DNA from: Phlebotomus papatasi
Lineage: Eukaryota; Arthropoda; Insecta; Diptera; Psychodidae
DNA length: 64,000 bases
NCBI RefSeq assembly: GCF_024763615.1
Contig: NC_077222.1
Coordinates: 107,665,417 to 107,729,416 of the forward strand
Direction: 5' to 3'
Position numbers and translations under genes: made by a program. Position 1 is the stretch's first letter. Each line of letters opens with the position of its first letter. Under the pieces are notes generated by a model. The model had not been told where the DNA came from. It ran no database searches and worked only from the letters and a program-made list of their open reading frames with translations. Shown here piece by piece: positions 48,237 through 58,519 of the stretch.

Positions 48237-48876
48237 GAGGAAAGTACCCTCCCTTCGAACGTTCATGTTTCCGAATAATGTGAATTTTCTTTTAGTTTTC
48301 CTAGAGACTTAGGGTAAGTGTGCCAAATTCCGGCCAGCTTGCAATTTCGGCCACCTTTTTTGTTCCTCAAATTTCCATGAACTTTTAGATTTTACGTACT
48401 CTAGAGATTATACAATGCAAAAGAATAACAAAAAATGTAGCTTCGACAAACGAGATGACGTGAAAAAGATATTGGAAGAATTCCCGAAGGGCAAGGAACT
48501 ATGAGAATGAAGGTGGCCGAAATAGGGCACCAAAGCTATGTGTATATTTTTATTCATTTTAAAATGTATTAAGAATGATTTTAGAGTAAATAAAGACGGT
48601 AAACTCTTTACAAGGTTCCAAGCAACACTCTTATAAAGAAAGATTAAAAAAAACAATTTTTATTTTAAATATTACATTTCAAACTTGAGACTTTGACGCT
48701 TGCATGCAACTATGCCGAAATTTGGCACACTTACCCTATACATTTCTATTAAATATTAGTTGGTTTATCATCAGCTGTTGATAATTCCGTGAAAAATTAA
48801 TGTAAATCTCTTACGAAAAACAAAAAAAATCACATTATTCGAAGGCATGAACGTTCGAAGGGAGAGCATTTTCCCC
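48237..48876. mobile_element. TA-flanked MITE, CGAAGGCATGAACGTTCG family, copy 2 (host of a nested MITE)
   Basis: The outer parts match 14471-14684 (AAAGTACCCTCCCTTCGAAC at left, GAAGGCATGAACGTTCGAAG then GGAGAGC..TTTTCCCC at right), with TA at 48235-48236 and 48877-48878. The middle is replaced by a different TA-flanked MITE at 48312-48736. Confidence 0.82.
48312..48736. mobile_element. MITE, GGGTAAGTGTGCCAAATT family, copy 1 (nested)
   Basis: Inverted ends GGGTAAGTGTGCCAAATTCC and CCGAAATTTGGCACACTTACCC are flanked by TA (48310-48311, 48737-48738). Other copies are at 57393-57819 and 58100-58519. All share GGTGGCCGAAATAGGGCACC or its complement in the interior. About 425 bp, non-coding. 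Confidence 0.85.
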
Positions 48877-50651
48877 TAGTGCCTGCAAAGTAATAAAGAT
48901 AGTAGTAAAGATTTGAACGAATTGATTCAAATGATTCAAATCGTTTAAAATTAAAATTAATTCAAAATTATCCAAATCGGCTGAGAAATATGCATTTTAC
49001 ATTTTACGTAAGCGCCAGCTGGCGGAATATATTTGAAAATTTTATTATGTAATGCGGTAATGCCCTCTTCCGGCAAATTTATCAGTCTTTTTGTAGTATG
49101 GCGTGATGTACAGTTGTGAAATACTTTTAGGAAAGGAATTTGCTTAAACAAGGATATTTTCTCGCGTTAAAAATCATTTAATTTAGTAAAATTTATTGAA
49201 TAGTTTTGCCTGAATTCCTTAGGAGACGATCAAGCTAAGTTCTGAGTCAGAATAAGGTGCTATTTTACTTAGTAGATTGATATAAAATTGAGAGTTTCAA
49301 TATGGCGACGGGGTGAAAATTTTAGCTAAGATTCTTTGCAATCTTAATTTGATTAAGCAAATTGTAAAAATTCGTGAATTAGATTGAGGTGGGTGGAAGC
49401 AGTTGAAGCCAATGGAGTCCGGTAGGTCCTGGTACACTTGTTGAGTGATAGAAGATTGAGAGGATAACCAACCCCAGTGGGAAGTCACGAACCTGAGGCT
49501 AACGAACAAGAGATATGGTCCTTCTAGAGACGATGAGGCAAGAGCCTAATAATCCCTCCCCGTAAAAGCAATATTGTTACGAAAACTCGCAAGGAGCCTC
49601 CGATAGGACAGACTTCGACACCTATCTTTTCTAATAGGGAACCGCGGGCAGATTTAGGATACCTTTATCAGAATTTGTTTACTAGTGAGAGAGCTTTGAC
49701 AGGGCAATTTATTCGAAAAGAAATCGTGACGTAAACTAGACGTGGCATAACTCAATCACGTTACCCAGAAGTTTTAACAATTTTTCCAGACAGCGGATAG
49801 AATTCTATGTTTTTAATAAGGACCAAAAGCATATCACAAGTCGCAAAAGAACAGATCTTCCAAGCGAACGCGGCTTTATTTAACTATTCATTTGCCCAAG
49901 ATTTTCCAGTGATCCATTCCCAGTGAGTGTGGCATTTGGCATTATTTAATTACGGCTTTGATCCTTATGTGACTACCACCGGATAATTAGAACCGGAGAT
50001 ATAAATTTTTGAATTTTAGAAAACAGCAAAAAAAATAAATGCATATTTATAAAAAAAATCTAGACGTGACCCGGACAAAGGGACTTCAGATTTAAGACAG
50101 TTAAATGACCCTCTAACAAGTTTTGGCACTTTCGTCAAAGACGCCCACAACGTGTCGCACAGTGTATCAGATAACATAACTATACAGTCAAAGTTAAGCC
50201 TTTGTGGTCTTTGCTGTCCGTCCGCAACAAGTGGAATCCGTTGATAAAAATACAGTCTGCTATATCTTGAATTTATATGACCTATTTGACCCGGGACGCA
50301 GCGGTTCCCCAAAAGCAAGAATTTTTCAAGGTCATTGGCATGTATCAACGGAAATTCATCCTTTATGATGTTTATGATCCTTAAAGCACGAAACAAAAAT
50401 GTACATTAATTTCCAAAAAGAAAATCACGAAAAAGAAGGCCGAACATCTTTCCTGTTTTATTTCTAAAAATTTTTTTTTTGTGAGGGGTGTAAGGGCGTC
50501 TAACAGAGCAGCATACTTAAGGTCGTAGGGCTTTGGGAGCAATACGTACTAAATTTAACAGCAGCGACACGATCAAATCATATCACAGGGCATTAGCCAT
50601 CCTATCATTTTTTTTTATCTTTTTAACTTTCTGGCTCTCGATTTATCGGAA

Positions 50652-51725
50652 TCAATCATGGGTAGCAGTTAAGGCAATGACATTGAAGCGAACCTCCTCA
50701 GGATCGCGCTGCATGAAGATCTTGCATACCTTAGCAGCATCCTGAAGAAAAGTCTCAGCTGACGTTGGTCCATGTTTCACTGGGAATTCCTTCTTGCTGC
50801 CATCCAGCTCAAATAACTCATCATTTTTGTTGACAAAAGCCACGAAATGATGGTTAATCTTCTCTCCGAGATTCGGAGCTTCAGTTTGTCCCTCTTGAGC
50901 CACTTCTTCATGAATCCTTATGAACTCTTTGTCTTCCTCAAGAATTCTACCACGCTCCTCTGGTGTCATTCCTCGGGTTTTCTTGAGATATTCCGTGAGG
51001 ACTCCGCCGTCCTCTAACGCAACATCTGGGCTGTTAGCAATGCTGTGGATTAGAGCAATTGTCCCACAGGCATTCCGAACTGTCTGTTTCATGTAGAACA
51101 AATCACTTGGGATTGTCTGGGGATTGGTCTTTAATTCAGCGTTCTCCTGGCTACGATGAACCTCATTCTGTCAAGAAATAGAATAATAAGATTATCTTAT
51201 ATGCAAAAGGGAACGAAACAAAAATATCTTTTACCGCATCTGAGCAGGGGAAGAGAAGGATAACAGCCTGCACTGGTTGTGGAACCCATTCTAGCATTTC
51301 AGGGTCCAGGCTTAACACATCAACGATACTCCATTTTTTAGATACTCCCAGGGCATAAATGTATTTATTCAGAACCTATAACCATTAGAAGGATTAATAA
51401 CGAGGAATCCTTCTAGGAGTCTTCCCTTCTAAAGCAAAATTGATGTGTCACCCGGGTTAACCTTCCTTATTAAAATTCATTAAATTACGCAATTTTAATC
51501 AATAGAGGATAAAACAAATTTATCAATAGAACCTTCTTTTTCATCACAAATTAAAATTAATTTATTACAAATTATAGAAAATGTAGAAAATAATGATTAA
51601 TTATAAAAAATGTTTGACCGGAACAGCTGATTCAAATCAACAGAAATAATGCTGAGGATTTAAAAAACAATCAAGCAATCCCTTACCTCAGGGTTCGATT
51701 CCAACGGTACAACCCAGACTGTCAT
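50652..51725 (-). CDS. UCH-family deubiquitinase (UCHL3-like), tandem copy A
   Basis: Cysteine protease of peptidase family C12 that removes small adducts from the ubiquitin C-terminus and so recycles free ubiquitin. Exons: 51687-51725 (MTVWVVPLESNPE), 51235-51375 and 50652-51167, all phase 0, giving 231 residues, the family length. Active-site residues are in place: Gln88 and Cys94 in FYMKQTVRNACGTIAL, His167 in NHHFVAF and Asp182 in FELDG. The crossover-loop segment lies around 140-160. Exon 2 includes LNKYIYALGVSKKWSIVDVL. Exon borders match those of copy B (54526-55589) exactly, so this is a DNA-level tandem duplicate and not a retrocopy. It is the more unusual copy at the active site, with Arg where copy B has Pro (VRNAC against IPNAC). 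Confidence 0.93.
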
Positions 51726-52669
51726 TCTAACAACTTTCACTAGAAAATTATAAAGATAATTAAATATTTTCCACTGTATAAAAAATCAACTGTGTCTTTG
51801 GCTTCGCACTCCGCCTCGTAAACAAAACCAAAAATATGTTTGCTTGAATTTAATACGAAATTATTCCGCAAAGTGGCAGCATTTTCGCCTCTGAGAATTT
51901 GTATCCGAATCCGAGGTATCCAGGAACGTTTTGGCGCTTCCGGATAAGATTTTGAAAACGCTGAGAGTACAAGACGGCTTCAAAAGGAAACCAAACAACC
52001 AAACTGTTTCCGTAAATAAAAAAAAATGGAAAGGAACTAATATCTTCTATTCTAATAGGTACAATTTTGTTCCAAAAAAAATTTCTTCCAATAATTTGGT
52101 CATACAGTAGCCGTATGATTTTACCGTGTATTGTATGTTGCTGGTATACTGGTATACAGTGGGTAATTACGATGCTTTGGGATTGGAATTGCAGTCGGGC
52201 AAAGAAAAATGCAGGATGATGTTTTCTTCAAATGACGACGTTTCGATTTAGTTTTAAATATTCCAATTAAAAAAAAATAATGTGCTTCAAAAGAGTGACT
52301 TATATTATGAGCAAACTTTTACACCTATTCAGGTCACCATATTGCAGAAGGAATAAAACCCGCCATAAGCAACAAATGATCTGCTTTGGCAAAATTCCTG
52401 CTCTTTCGGGACAATAGTCTTCTTCCCGGAACCAGAACCAGGATGGCGAAGACGACTGTCAAGCGAGTATCTTATAGGACTATTAGCAAGGATTAGGTAT
52501 ATGAGTAGAGAAAGGGAGAACTCTCTCCTTGGTGGACCATCGCCCGTCGTGCAGTGCAGACGTGTTTAGGAATAGTTCCTCGTGGACAGTCTGGGGCTCA
52601 CCCGGTATTTGTTCATAAGCAGGTCCATTATAATTATAATAATAATGCTGTCACAACATTCCATAAAGG

Positions 52670-52805
52670 AACAAGGCCTTCCCGCAAGGGGATTTCTAGA
52701 CATTCATTATTATTTTTTCTTGTACGGGATGAGGTTGTTAGTCCTATGCCCGTGGAATCAAGTGCAGTGGATGGAGTGGATGCAATCCGAACACCTTTAA
52801 CGCCA
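52670..52805. repeat. Dispersed repeat, copy 2
   Basis: Second copy of the sequence at 39290-39425, including CATTATTATTTTTTC, GTGGAATCAAGTGCA and GAACACCTTTAACGCCAGA. Here it lies about 100 bp from the Penelope-like coding remnant on the opposite strand. Confidence 0.65.
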
Positions 52806-52903
52806 GACTGTTTATAGACATTGATTCCACAATATTTAAAAAATCTCTCGGCAAAAAGCATCGGACAACACAGAATCACAAATATCACAAAAACTTTAAC
52901 TGT

Positions 52904-53290
52904 TTAGGATATTGTTTCCTCGCCGTCTCCCAGATGGCTAGAGTAGTAGCCACAGAGTTGGAAACCCTCTACTCCCTGATTCACACAACCAGAATCCCGG
53001 ACCCGGAGCCGGTTACGCCGTTGCATGTAAGCTATCTCCATCCAGTCCAAATGGCGGGAAATTTTGACGCAATCGAGAATCTGAATCTCCTCGAACTTGA
53101 ATGTGTGATCATGATCATGCTCTCTCACATACCGCACGAGAGGTAGACTCCTTAGCAGAGACATCTTTCAGAGATAGTCTGTGCTGCCTGATTCTATTGA
53201 TGAGCTTCTGAGAGGAGTGTCTCAGATAATGCCCACATTGACAGGGAATTCCGTAGATCCCATTAGATCTATTCATCTTGTCTGTCGTTT
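52904..53290 (-). pseudogene. Penelope-like retroelement remnant with GIY-YIG domain
   Basis: The minus strand first reads NGIYGIPCQCGHYLRHSSQK then LINRIRQHRLSLKDVSAKES, the GIY..C.C core of GIY-YIG endonucleases. After a frameshift near 53140 it continues REHDHDHTFKFEEIQILD, the next conserved block (EHxxxxxHxFxFxxxxIL). In Penelope-like elements this domain follows the reverse transcriptase at the C-terminus. The reverse transcriptase itself is absent here, so it is a truncated dead copy. Confidence 0.7.
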
Positions 53291-53296
53291 CCTGTA

Positions 53297-53518
53297 GGGG
53301 AATTCTTTAACAGTATGACAATATCATATGACAACTTTTTGTAGTAAATTCAGGAGTAGGACAACATTAAAGCCCAGTGAGCATCGAATGATCATTCCAA
53401 GTACATGAAACTTATAGTAACTGATATCAATCGGATTTACGATTAGTTCTTCCTAATTTACCACAAAAAAAAATTAAATTTGTCATATGACATTGTCATA
53501 CTGTTACAGGAATTCCCC
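53297..53518. mobile_element. TA-flanked MITE, GGGGAATTCTTTAACAGTAT family, complete copy
   Basis: Inverted ends GAATTCTTTAACAGTATGAC and GTCATACTGTTACAGGAATT continue into ATATCATATGACAA / TTGTCATATGACA. TA flanks lie at 53295-53296 and 53519-53520. A partial relative is at 23011-23105. The terminal GGGAATTCTGTAAC is shared with the different element at 32389-32816. Confidence 0.8.
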
Positions 53519-53730
53519 TACTGGAGCTTGGAGTATAGGAATTTCGCTGTAAGGAATAGAATACGAAGTCACAAGCCAGAAAGCGGAGAAAATTCCTCTC
53601 TGGAAATCAAACCCTAGTCACTTCGTATAGCCCTGGAATAGCGACTTAACACTACGGCCACGAAGGGTCTTTGGTCAATTTCGTCAACTTCAGTTTCAAC
53701 TTCCGGAACCTCAGCAAAACATTTTATTTA

Positions 53731-54332
53731 GTAGGCTATTCAATAATGATTTGTTGCTTTTTACATGATTTTCAACCTTTTCAACGCTTACTTTTTTATA
53801 GCATATGGAAGTTTAGCAATAATTCGCAGATCGATTAGATTAGATTTCTCAGTCAGATAACTCTTCCTGGACCCAAACATCCTGCCTTTTCGTGTATCCG
53901 GCGGCTTTTAAATGCCTGTGAACGGTTCCAGTACTCAACTGGAGCTCCATTGCGATAGTTTTGATGCTCAAATGTGGGTCTTCCTGGATTTTTTGAATTA
54001 TTTTACTTACATCAGTAGATCTAGGCCGTCCACTAGGGACAGGATCTGATGTGTCGTTTCTACCGATCCTAAACCGACGGAACCATTCTTCTGTGGTTCT
54101 AATCGATACTGTACCATCTCCCAAAACAGCGTTAATCTTACGATGTGCTTCCCTTGCAGTCTCTCCTTGCACGAAGAAAAATTTCAAAATTGCGCGAACT
54201 TCTGCGTGACTAAATTCAAGATTAAACTCCATTGAGCGAATTTGTGTGAACAAAACGTCAGAAAATGTACGCCATCGAGACTTTAAACTCCCTCTAGCGA
54301 AAAAGCAGCAAGTCATTACTGAACAACCTTAC
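53731..54332 (-). mobile_element. Internally deleted mariner element
   Basis: Inverted ends of about 33 bp (GTAGGCTATTCAATAATGAT at left; the right end's complement is GTAAGGTTGTTCAGTAATGA, both running into TTG.TGCTTTTT) are flanked by TA (53729-53730, 54333-54334). The minus-strand frame 53849-54316 encodes the mariner N-terminal DNA-binding region: HAEVRAILKFFFVQGETARE, TEEWFRRFRIGRND, GRPRSTDV and a second helix-turn-helix around SIKTIAMELQLSTGTVHRHL. A frameshift follows VQEELSD; the other frame continues TEKSNLIDL, then stops. The catalytic domain is absent. This 0.6 kb derivative could move only in trans. Confidence 0.85.
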
Positions 54333-54525
54333 TACGATGTGGTAGCTGTGTAGTAAATATATTATTAAATGAAATTTCAGCACTGGCTTTTACAAAAATT
54401 CACATGGAAATGTATCAGGATCTTCTGGATATAGTGCCATTTCCTCAAAGCAATTCAAATGACGCATAATTTAGATTTAAAGCAAAATAAAGAACCATAA
54501 ACGGATGAGACTCTCCCAGAAGGAG

Positions 54526-55589
54526 TTAATTCTGAGTTGCAGTTAAGGCAATGACATTGAAGCGAACCTCCTCAGGATCGCGCTGCATAAAGATCTTGCA
54601 TACCTTAGCTGCGTCCTGAAGGAGAGTTTCAGCTGATGTTGGTCCATGCTTCACTGGGAATTCCTTGCGACCGTCGAGCTCAAGGAGTTCACCGTCTTTG
54701 TTGACAAAAGCCACAAAGTGATGGATGATCTTCTCATCTGGATTTGGAGCTTCAGTCTGTCCTTCTTGAGCCACTTCCTGGTGGGTTCCGATGAACTCTT
54801 TGTTCTCCTCGAGAATTCTACCACGTTCCTCCGGTGTCAACTCACGAGTTTCCTTGAGATACTTCGTGAGAACTCCACCATCCTCCAGCTCAACATCGGG
54901 ATTGTTAGCGATGCTGTGGACAAGAGCAATTGTGCCACAGGCATTTGGAATTGTCTGTCGCATGTAGAACAAATCACTTGGATATGTCTGAGGAGTAGCC
55001 TTAAGTTCAGCATTCTCCTTGGCACGGTGGGCTTCATACTGCAATAAAAGACAACCAGGGAGATTTATTGACTTATCCTTAAGGCAATACACTGCAGCTT
55101 CCTTACAGCATCTGAGCAGGGAAAGAGCAGGATCACAGCCCTTACTGGTTGGGGAACCCATTCCAGCATTTCAGGTTCTAGCCCAAAGATATCAACAATG
55201 TTCCATTTCTTCGACACTCCCAGCGTATAGATATACTTGTTGAGAACCTATAAATCCCAAAAAGGATTACACTATGAGGCTTCTTTCCGGAAAATTCAAA
55301 CAAAATTGATGCGTCACCCGGCTTAACCTCAATGTTTTATTGAAAATCGATACCAAGTGAATTATGCATAATTTCTCGATAAGAAGCAAAGTTAATGCTT
55401 TATCTGAACATTATCTAGAGACCCAGATAAATATTTCACTGTGTAAAAGTGGTGAAAAAGCAAATATTTGCAGCATTTTTCAGTGCAAACAAAAAATGGG
55501 GGAGCCCCTCTGAAAAGTTTTCCAACAGATTGCAAAGGGGAATAACTCACCTCAGGATTTGATTCCAATGGTACAAGCCAGGGAGTCAT
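54526..55589 (-). CDS. Uch: UCH-family deubiquitinase (UCHL3-like), tandem copy B
   Basis: Same family and role as copy A. Exons: 55551-55589 (MTPWLVPLESNPE), 55107-55247 and 54526-55038, phase 0, giving 230 residues. Catalytic residues are Gln88/Cys94 in FYMRQTIPNACGTIAL, His167 in HHFVAF and Asp182 in LELDG. Exon 2 carries LNKYIYTLGVSKKWNIVDIF. This copy fits the UCHL3 consensus better than copy A and keeps a close head-to-head arrangement with RpL11 (start codons 194 bp apart), so it is probably the ancestral locus (inference). The frame reaching 55161 on this strand is intron read-through. Confidence 0.94.
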
Positions 55590-55782
55590 TTTTGCAGCAA
55601 TTTCCTTTGGCAAACACACAGAGATTAAGGGTATTAACACTGAAAAATGCAAATTATATTTTTTCCAGACAAAATGCAATCTCTCTCCCTTGAATTTTTT
55701 CGTTGCTTTTCTGTTTGCTGAGTTTTTCCGCGAGGTGGCTCTAGCATCGCCGTCGCCATTTCTTTTGGATTATTTCCCCACA
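55590..55782. promoter_or_regulatory. Shared bidirectional promoter region of Uch copy B and RpL11
   Basis: Only 193 bp separate the two divergent start codons. It includes pyrimidine-rich tracts typical of ribosomal-protein starts and CCGCGAGGTGGCTC (55729-55742), an 11 of 14 match to the CTCF-type consensus. No TATA box was seen. Confidence 0.55.
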
Positions 55783-57259
55783 ATGACGAGTGTTACAGCA
55801 AAGGTAAATCTTACGTTTTCTCTGGATTTTTCATCCCTAGATTAGTAAAAATAGTCCAGGAATATTCCTAGATTGTCCAGGAAGTAGAGTGATGTGAAGG
55901 ATTTGTGAATAAGTGTGCCAGAAAACAGTGGAGGGATGTTTTCATTCGAGGGCAGTACACGTGTGAAAAGTTAACCACTCTCTGTAGATTTTCTTGGAAA
56001 TCTCTGAAAATATTGATTATTCTAGAGGAATTTATAGATAATCTCTCATTGAATATAGGCAGGAGAGTGTAGGATCCGATATCAAGTAGAAAATAGATAA
56101 ACTTCCTCTTCTGGGAATCAAAATGCAAATAGATGCAACATAACCTCAATTAATGTTGATTTCTTTGGTTTTTTTTTGCAGCCCGCTGCAGCGCCTGCGG
56201 GCGGTAAGACGCAGGGAAAGAAGATCAAGAGGGACAAGACGAAGAATCCCATGCGAGAGCTTCACATCAGGAAACTCTGCCTCAACATCTGCGTGGGAGA
56301 ATCTGGTGATAGGCTTACGCGTGCCGCCAAGGTGAGTGCATTTCATTCCATTGCGAAATTCTTCTTTAGGGCACTACCGGTTGCACTATTTAGAGCTGGA
56401 ATAGTATCCCCGACCTGTGGGTATTCCAGTTGTACCATAGTGCCAGAGAAAATATCTTCTTATTTGCAACAGTTGCCTACTAATTCTTTAGCCAAACTAG
56501 GCGACTTACTTCGAGTTGAGACAGTTTTTCCTTTCCGGAAAGGCGTTTTTCTTGGATTTTCCACTGAGCTGATTGGGTATTGGGTTTGTTGTAGGTGCTG
56601 GAACAGCTGACTGGTCAGCAGCCCGTCTTCTCAAAAGCCCGCTACACCGTGAGGAGCTTCGGTATTCGTAGGAATGAAAAAATTGCCGTGCACTGCACAG
56701 TGCGAGGTGCCAAGGCTGAGGAGATCCTCGAGCGTGGCCTCAAGGTGCGTGAGTACGAGTTGAGACGCGACAATTTCTCCGCCACCGGAAACTTTGGCTT
56801 CGGTATTCAGGAGCACATTGACTTGGGCATCAAGTACGATCCCTCCATCGGAATCTACGGTCTCGACTTCTACGTCGTACTCGGACGGCCAGGTAAATCC
56901 CCCATCTCCCTCAAAATTCCTCACGAAATCTTTCGCATACAATTAAGTGTTGAGGATTTAAATAAATGTCCTCGGTACTCAGTCACTGTGCGGAGAGCAA
57001 AGTTTAATTTCCCAGCCAACAGAGAAATACATGTTTTTTTGCAAAGAGATTTCCGTGGCTGGAGATTTACACTTCCCAAAAAAAATACTCAGGTTTTTCG
57101 ATCTCTAATCTCCCGACTGTTTTTTTTTCAGGATTCAACGTTGCTCACAAGAGACGCAAGATGGGAAAGATTGGCTTCCAGCATCGTCTCACGAAGGAGG
57201 ACGCGATGAAGTGGTTCCAGCAGAAGTACGACGGTATCATCCTCAACAGCAAAAAGTGA
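55783..57259 (+). CDS. RpL11: 60S ribosomal protein L11 (uL5)
   Basis: Large-subunit protein that contacts 5S rRNA in the central protuberance; in animals free L11 also binds MDM2-type proteins. Exons: 55783-55803 (MTSVTAK), 56182-56331, 56595-56892, 57132-57259, giving 198 residues. Recognised blocks: KNPMRELHIRKLCLNICVGE, SGDRLTRAAKVLEQLTGQQP, GIYGLDFYVVLGRPGFNVAH and KRRKMGKIGFQHRLTKEDAM. The seven-codon first exon was found from the head-to-head ATG and GT donor. The basic PAAAPAGGKTQGKKIKRDK stretch before KNPMRE makes the N-terminus slightly longer than in Drosophila. AATAAA at 57283-57288 is a likely poly(A) signal. Confidence 0.96.
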
Positions 57260-57282
57260 AAGAGTGCGTGAGCCAATTTTTC

Positions 57283-57288
57283 AATAAA
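57283..57288 (+). terminator. Polyadenylation signal AATAAA of RpL11
   Basis: The hexamer lies 24 bp after the RpL11 stop, the short 3' UTR usual for ribosomal-protein genes. Confidence 0.65.
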
Positions 57289-57392
57289 TCACTTACACTC
57301 CTTAAAAGTTCTTTTAGATAGAATCACTTAGAATTAAATCCCATTTTATTCCCTGCCAAAAATTGAATCAACTGAATTTGAAACTTGAATTA

Positions 57393-57819
57393 GGGTAAGT
57401 GTGCCAAATTTCGGCATAGCTGCATGCAGGCGCCAAAGTCACAAATTCAAAATGTAATATTTTATATATAAATTGATTTTTTTTTGTTAATTTTTCTTAA
57501 GGAGTGTTACTTGGAACCTTGTAGACAGTTTGTCGTCTTCATTTCCTCCAAAATCATTTTAAATCTATTTTAAAATGAATAAAAATATAGACATAGCTTT
57601 GGTGCCCTATTTCGGCCACCTTCATTCTCATAGTTGCTTGCCCTTCCGGAATCCTTCCAAAGTCTTTTTAACATCTTCTCGTTTATCGAAGCTACATTTT
57701 TTGTTAATTTATTGCATAGTATAATCTCTATAATATGCAAAAACTAAAAATTCATGGAAATTTGAGGAATAAAAATGTGGCCGGAATTGCAAGCTGGCCG
57801 GAATTTGGTACACTTACCC
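57393..57819. mobile_element. MITE, GGGTAAGTGTGCCAAATT family, copy 2
   Basis: Complete: GGGTAAGTGTGCCAAATTTC at left, GCCGGAATTTGGTACACTTA then CCC at right, TA on both sides (57391-57392, 57820-57821). The interior ATAGCTTTGGTGCCCTATTT then CGGCCACCTTCATTCTCATA is shared with the other copies. Confidence 0.87.
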
Positions 57820-58099
57820 TATTTCCCGGATTTATTAATTTTTGATACCATTGCATTGGAGAAAAACTGAAGCAGATTGGGCAGTATTTTAGTGAAAATT
57901 AAATTTCTGTTCTGTTTATTTCTTGAAGAAATATTCTCAAAAAAATACAATAATTAGGTTGCTGAAAAATTTGGCATGCAAAAATTACGAAAGCTCGACT
58001 AGAACAAGTCCTTTCCGAATATCTAGCTAAATAAAATATCTTGATTTCCCTACGGAATAATGATTCGCAAAAAAGAGACATGGATTTAAATAAGGCCTA

Positions 58100-58519
58100 G
58101 GGTAAGTGTGCCAAATTTCGGCATAGTTGCATGCAAGCGTCAAAGTCGCAAGTTTGAAATTTAATATTTTAAATTCAAATTGATTTTTTTTATTCTTTCT
58201 TCTGAAAGAGTGTTTCTTGGAACCTTGTAAAGAGTTTACCGTCTTTATTTACTCTAAAATCATTCTTAATACATTTTAAAATGAATAAAAATATAGATAT
58301 AGCTTTGGTGCCCTATTTCGGCCACCTTCATTCTCATACTTCCTTGCCCTTCGGGAATTCTTCCAATTTCCTTTTCACGTTATCTCGTTTGTCGAAGCTA
58401 CATTTTTTGTTATTGTTTTGCATTGTATAATCTCTAGAGTACGTAAAATTTAAAAGTTCATGGAAATTCGAGGAACAAAAAAGTTGGCCGAAATTGCAAG
58501 TTGGCCGGAATTTGGCACA
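58100..58519. mobile_element. MITE, GGGTAAGTGTGCCAAATT family, copy 3, right end truncated
   Basis: In the same orientation as copy 2 and about 280 bp beyond it. It starts after TA at 58098-58099, matches throughout, and breaks off at TTTGGCACA where the other copies continue CTTACCC. Confidence 0.83.

Larger units (their letters stand above)
47892..50651. other. Intergenic region between ALG9 and the first UCH gene
   Basis: It holds a nested pair of MITEs (48237-48876 with 48312-48736 inside). From 48.9 to 50.6 kb I see no recognisable gene. The 126-codon minus frame at 50016-50396 has no motif I know and unremarkable composition. GCGCCAGCTGGCGG at 49012-49025 is a palindromic relative of the CTCF-like sites. 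AATAAA on the minus strand (50457-50462) probably ends the UCH transcript. Confidence 0.55.
51726..54525. other. Spacer between the two UCH genes
   Basis: About 2.8 kb with no complete gene. It holds the dispersed repeat (52670-52805), the end of a Penelope-like element (52904-53290), a TA-flanked MITE (53297-53518) and an internally deleted mariner (53731-54332). The promoter of copy A must lie in its right flank (51726 upward). Confidence 0.75.

Noticed and set aside
50016..50396. 126-codon minus-strand frame
   Set aside because: No motif, no start context and no neighbouring splice logic; consistent with chance.
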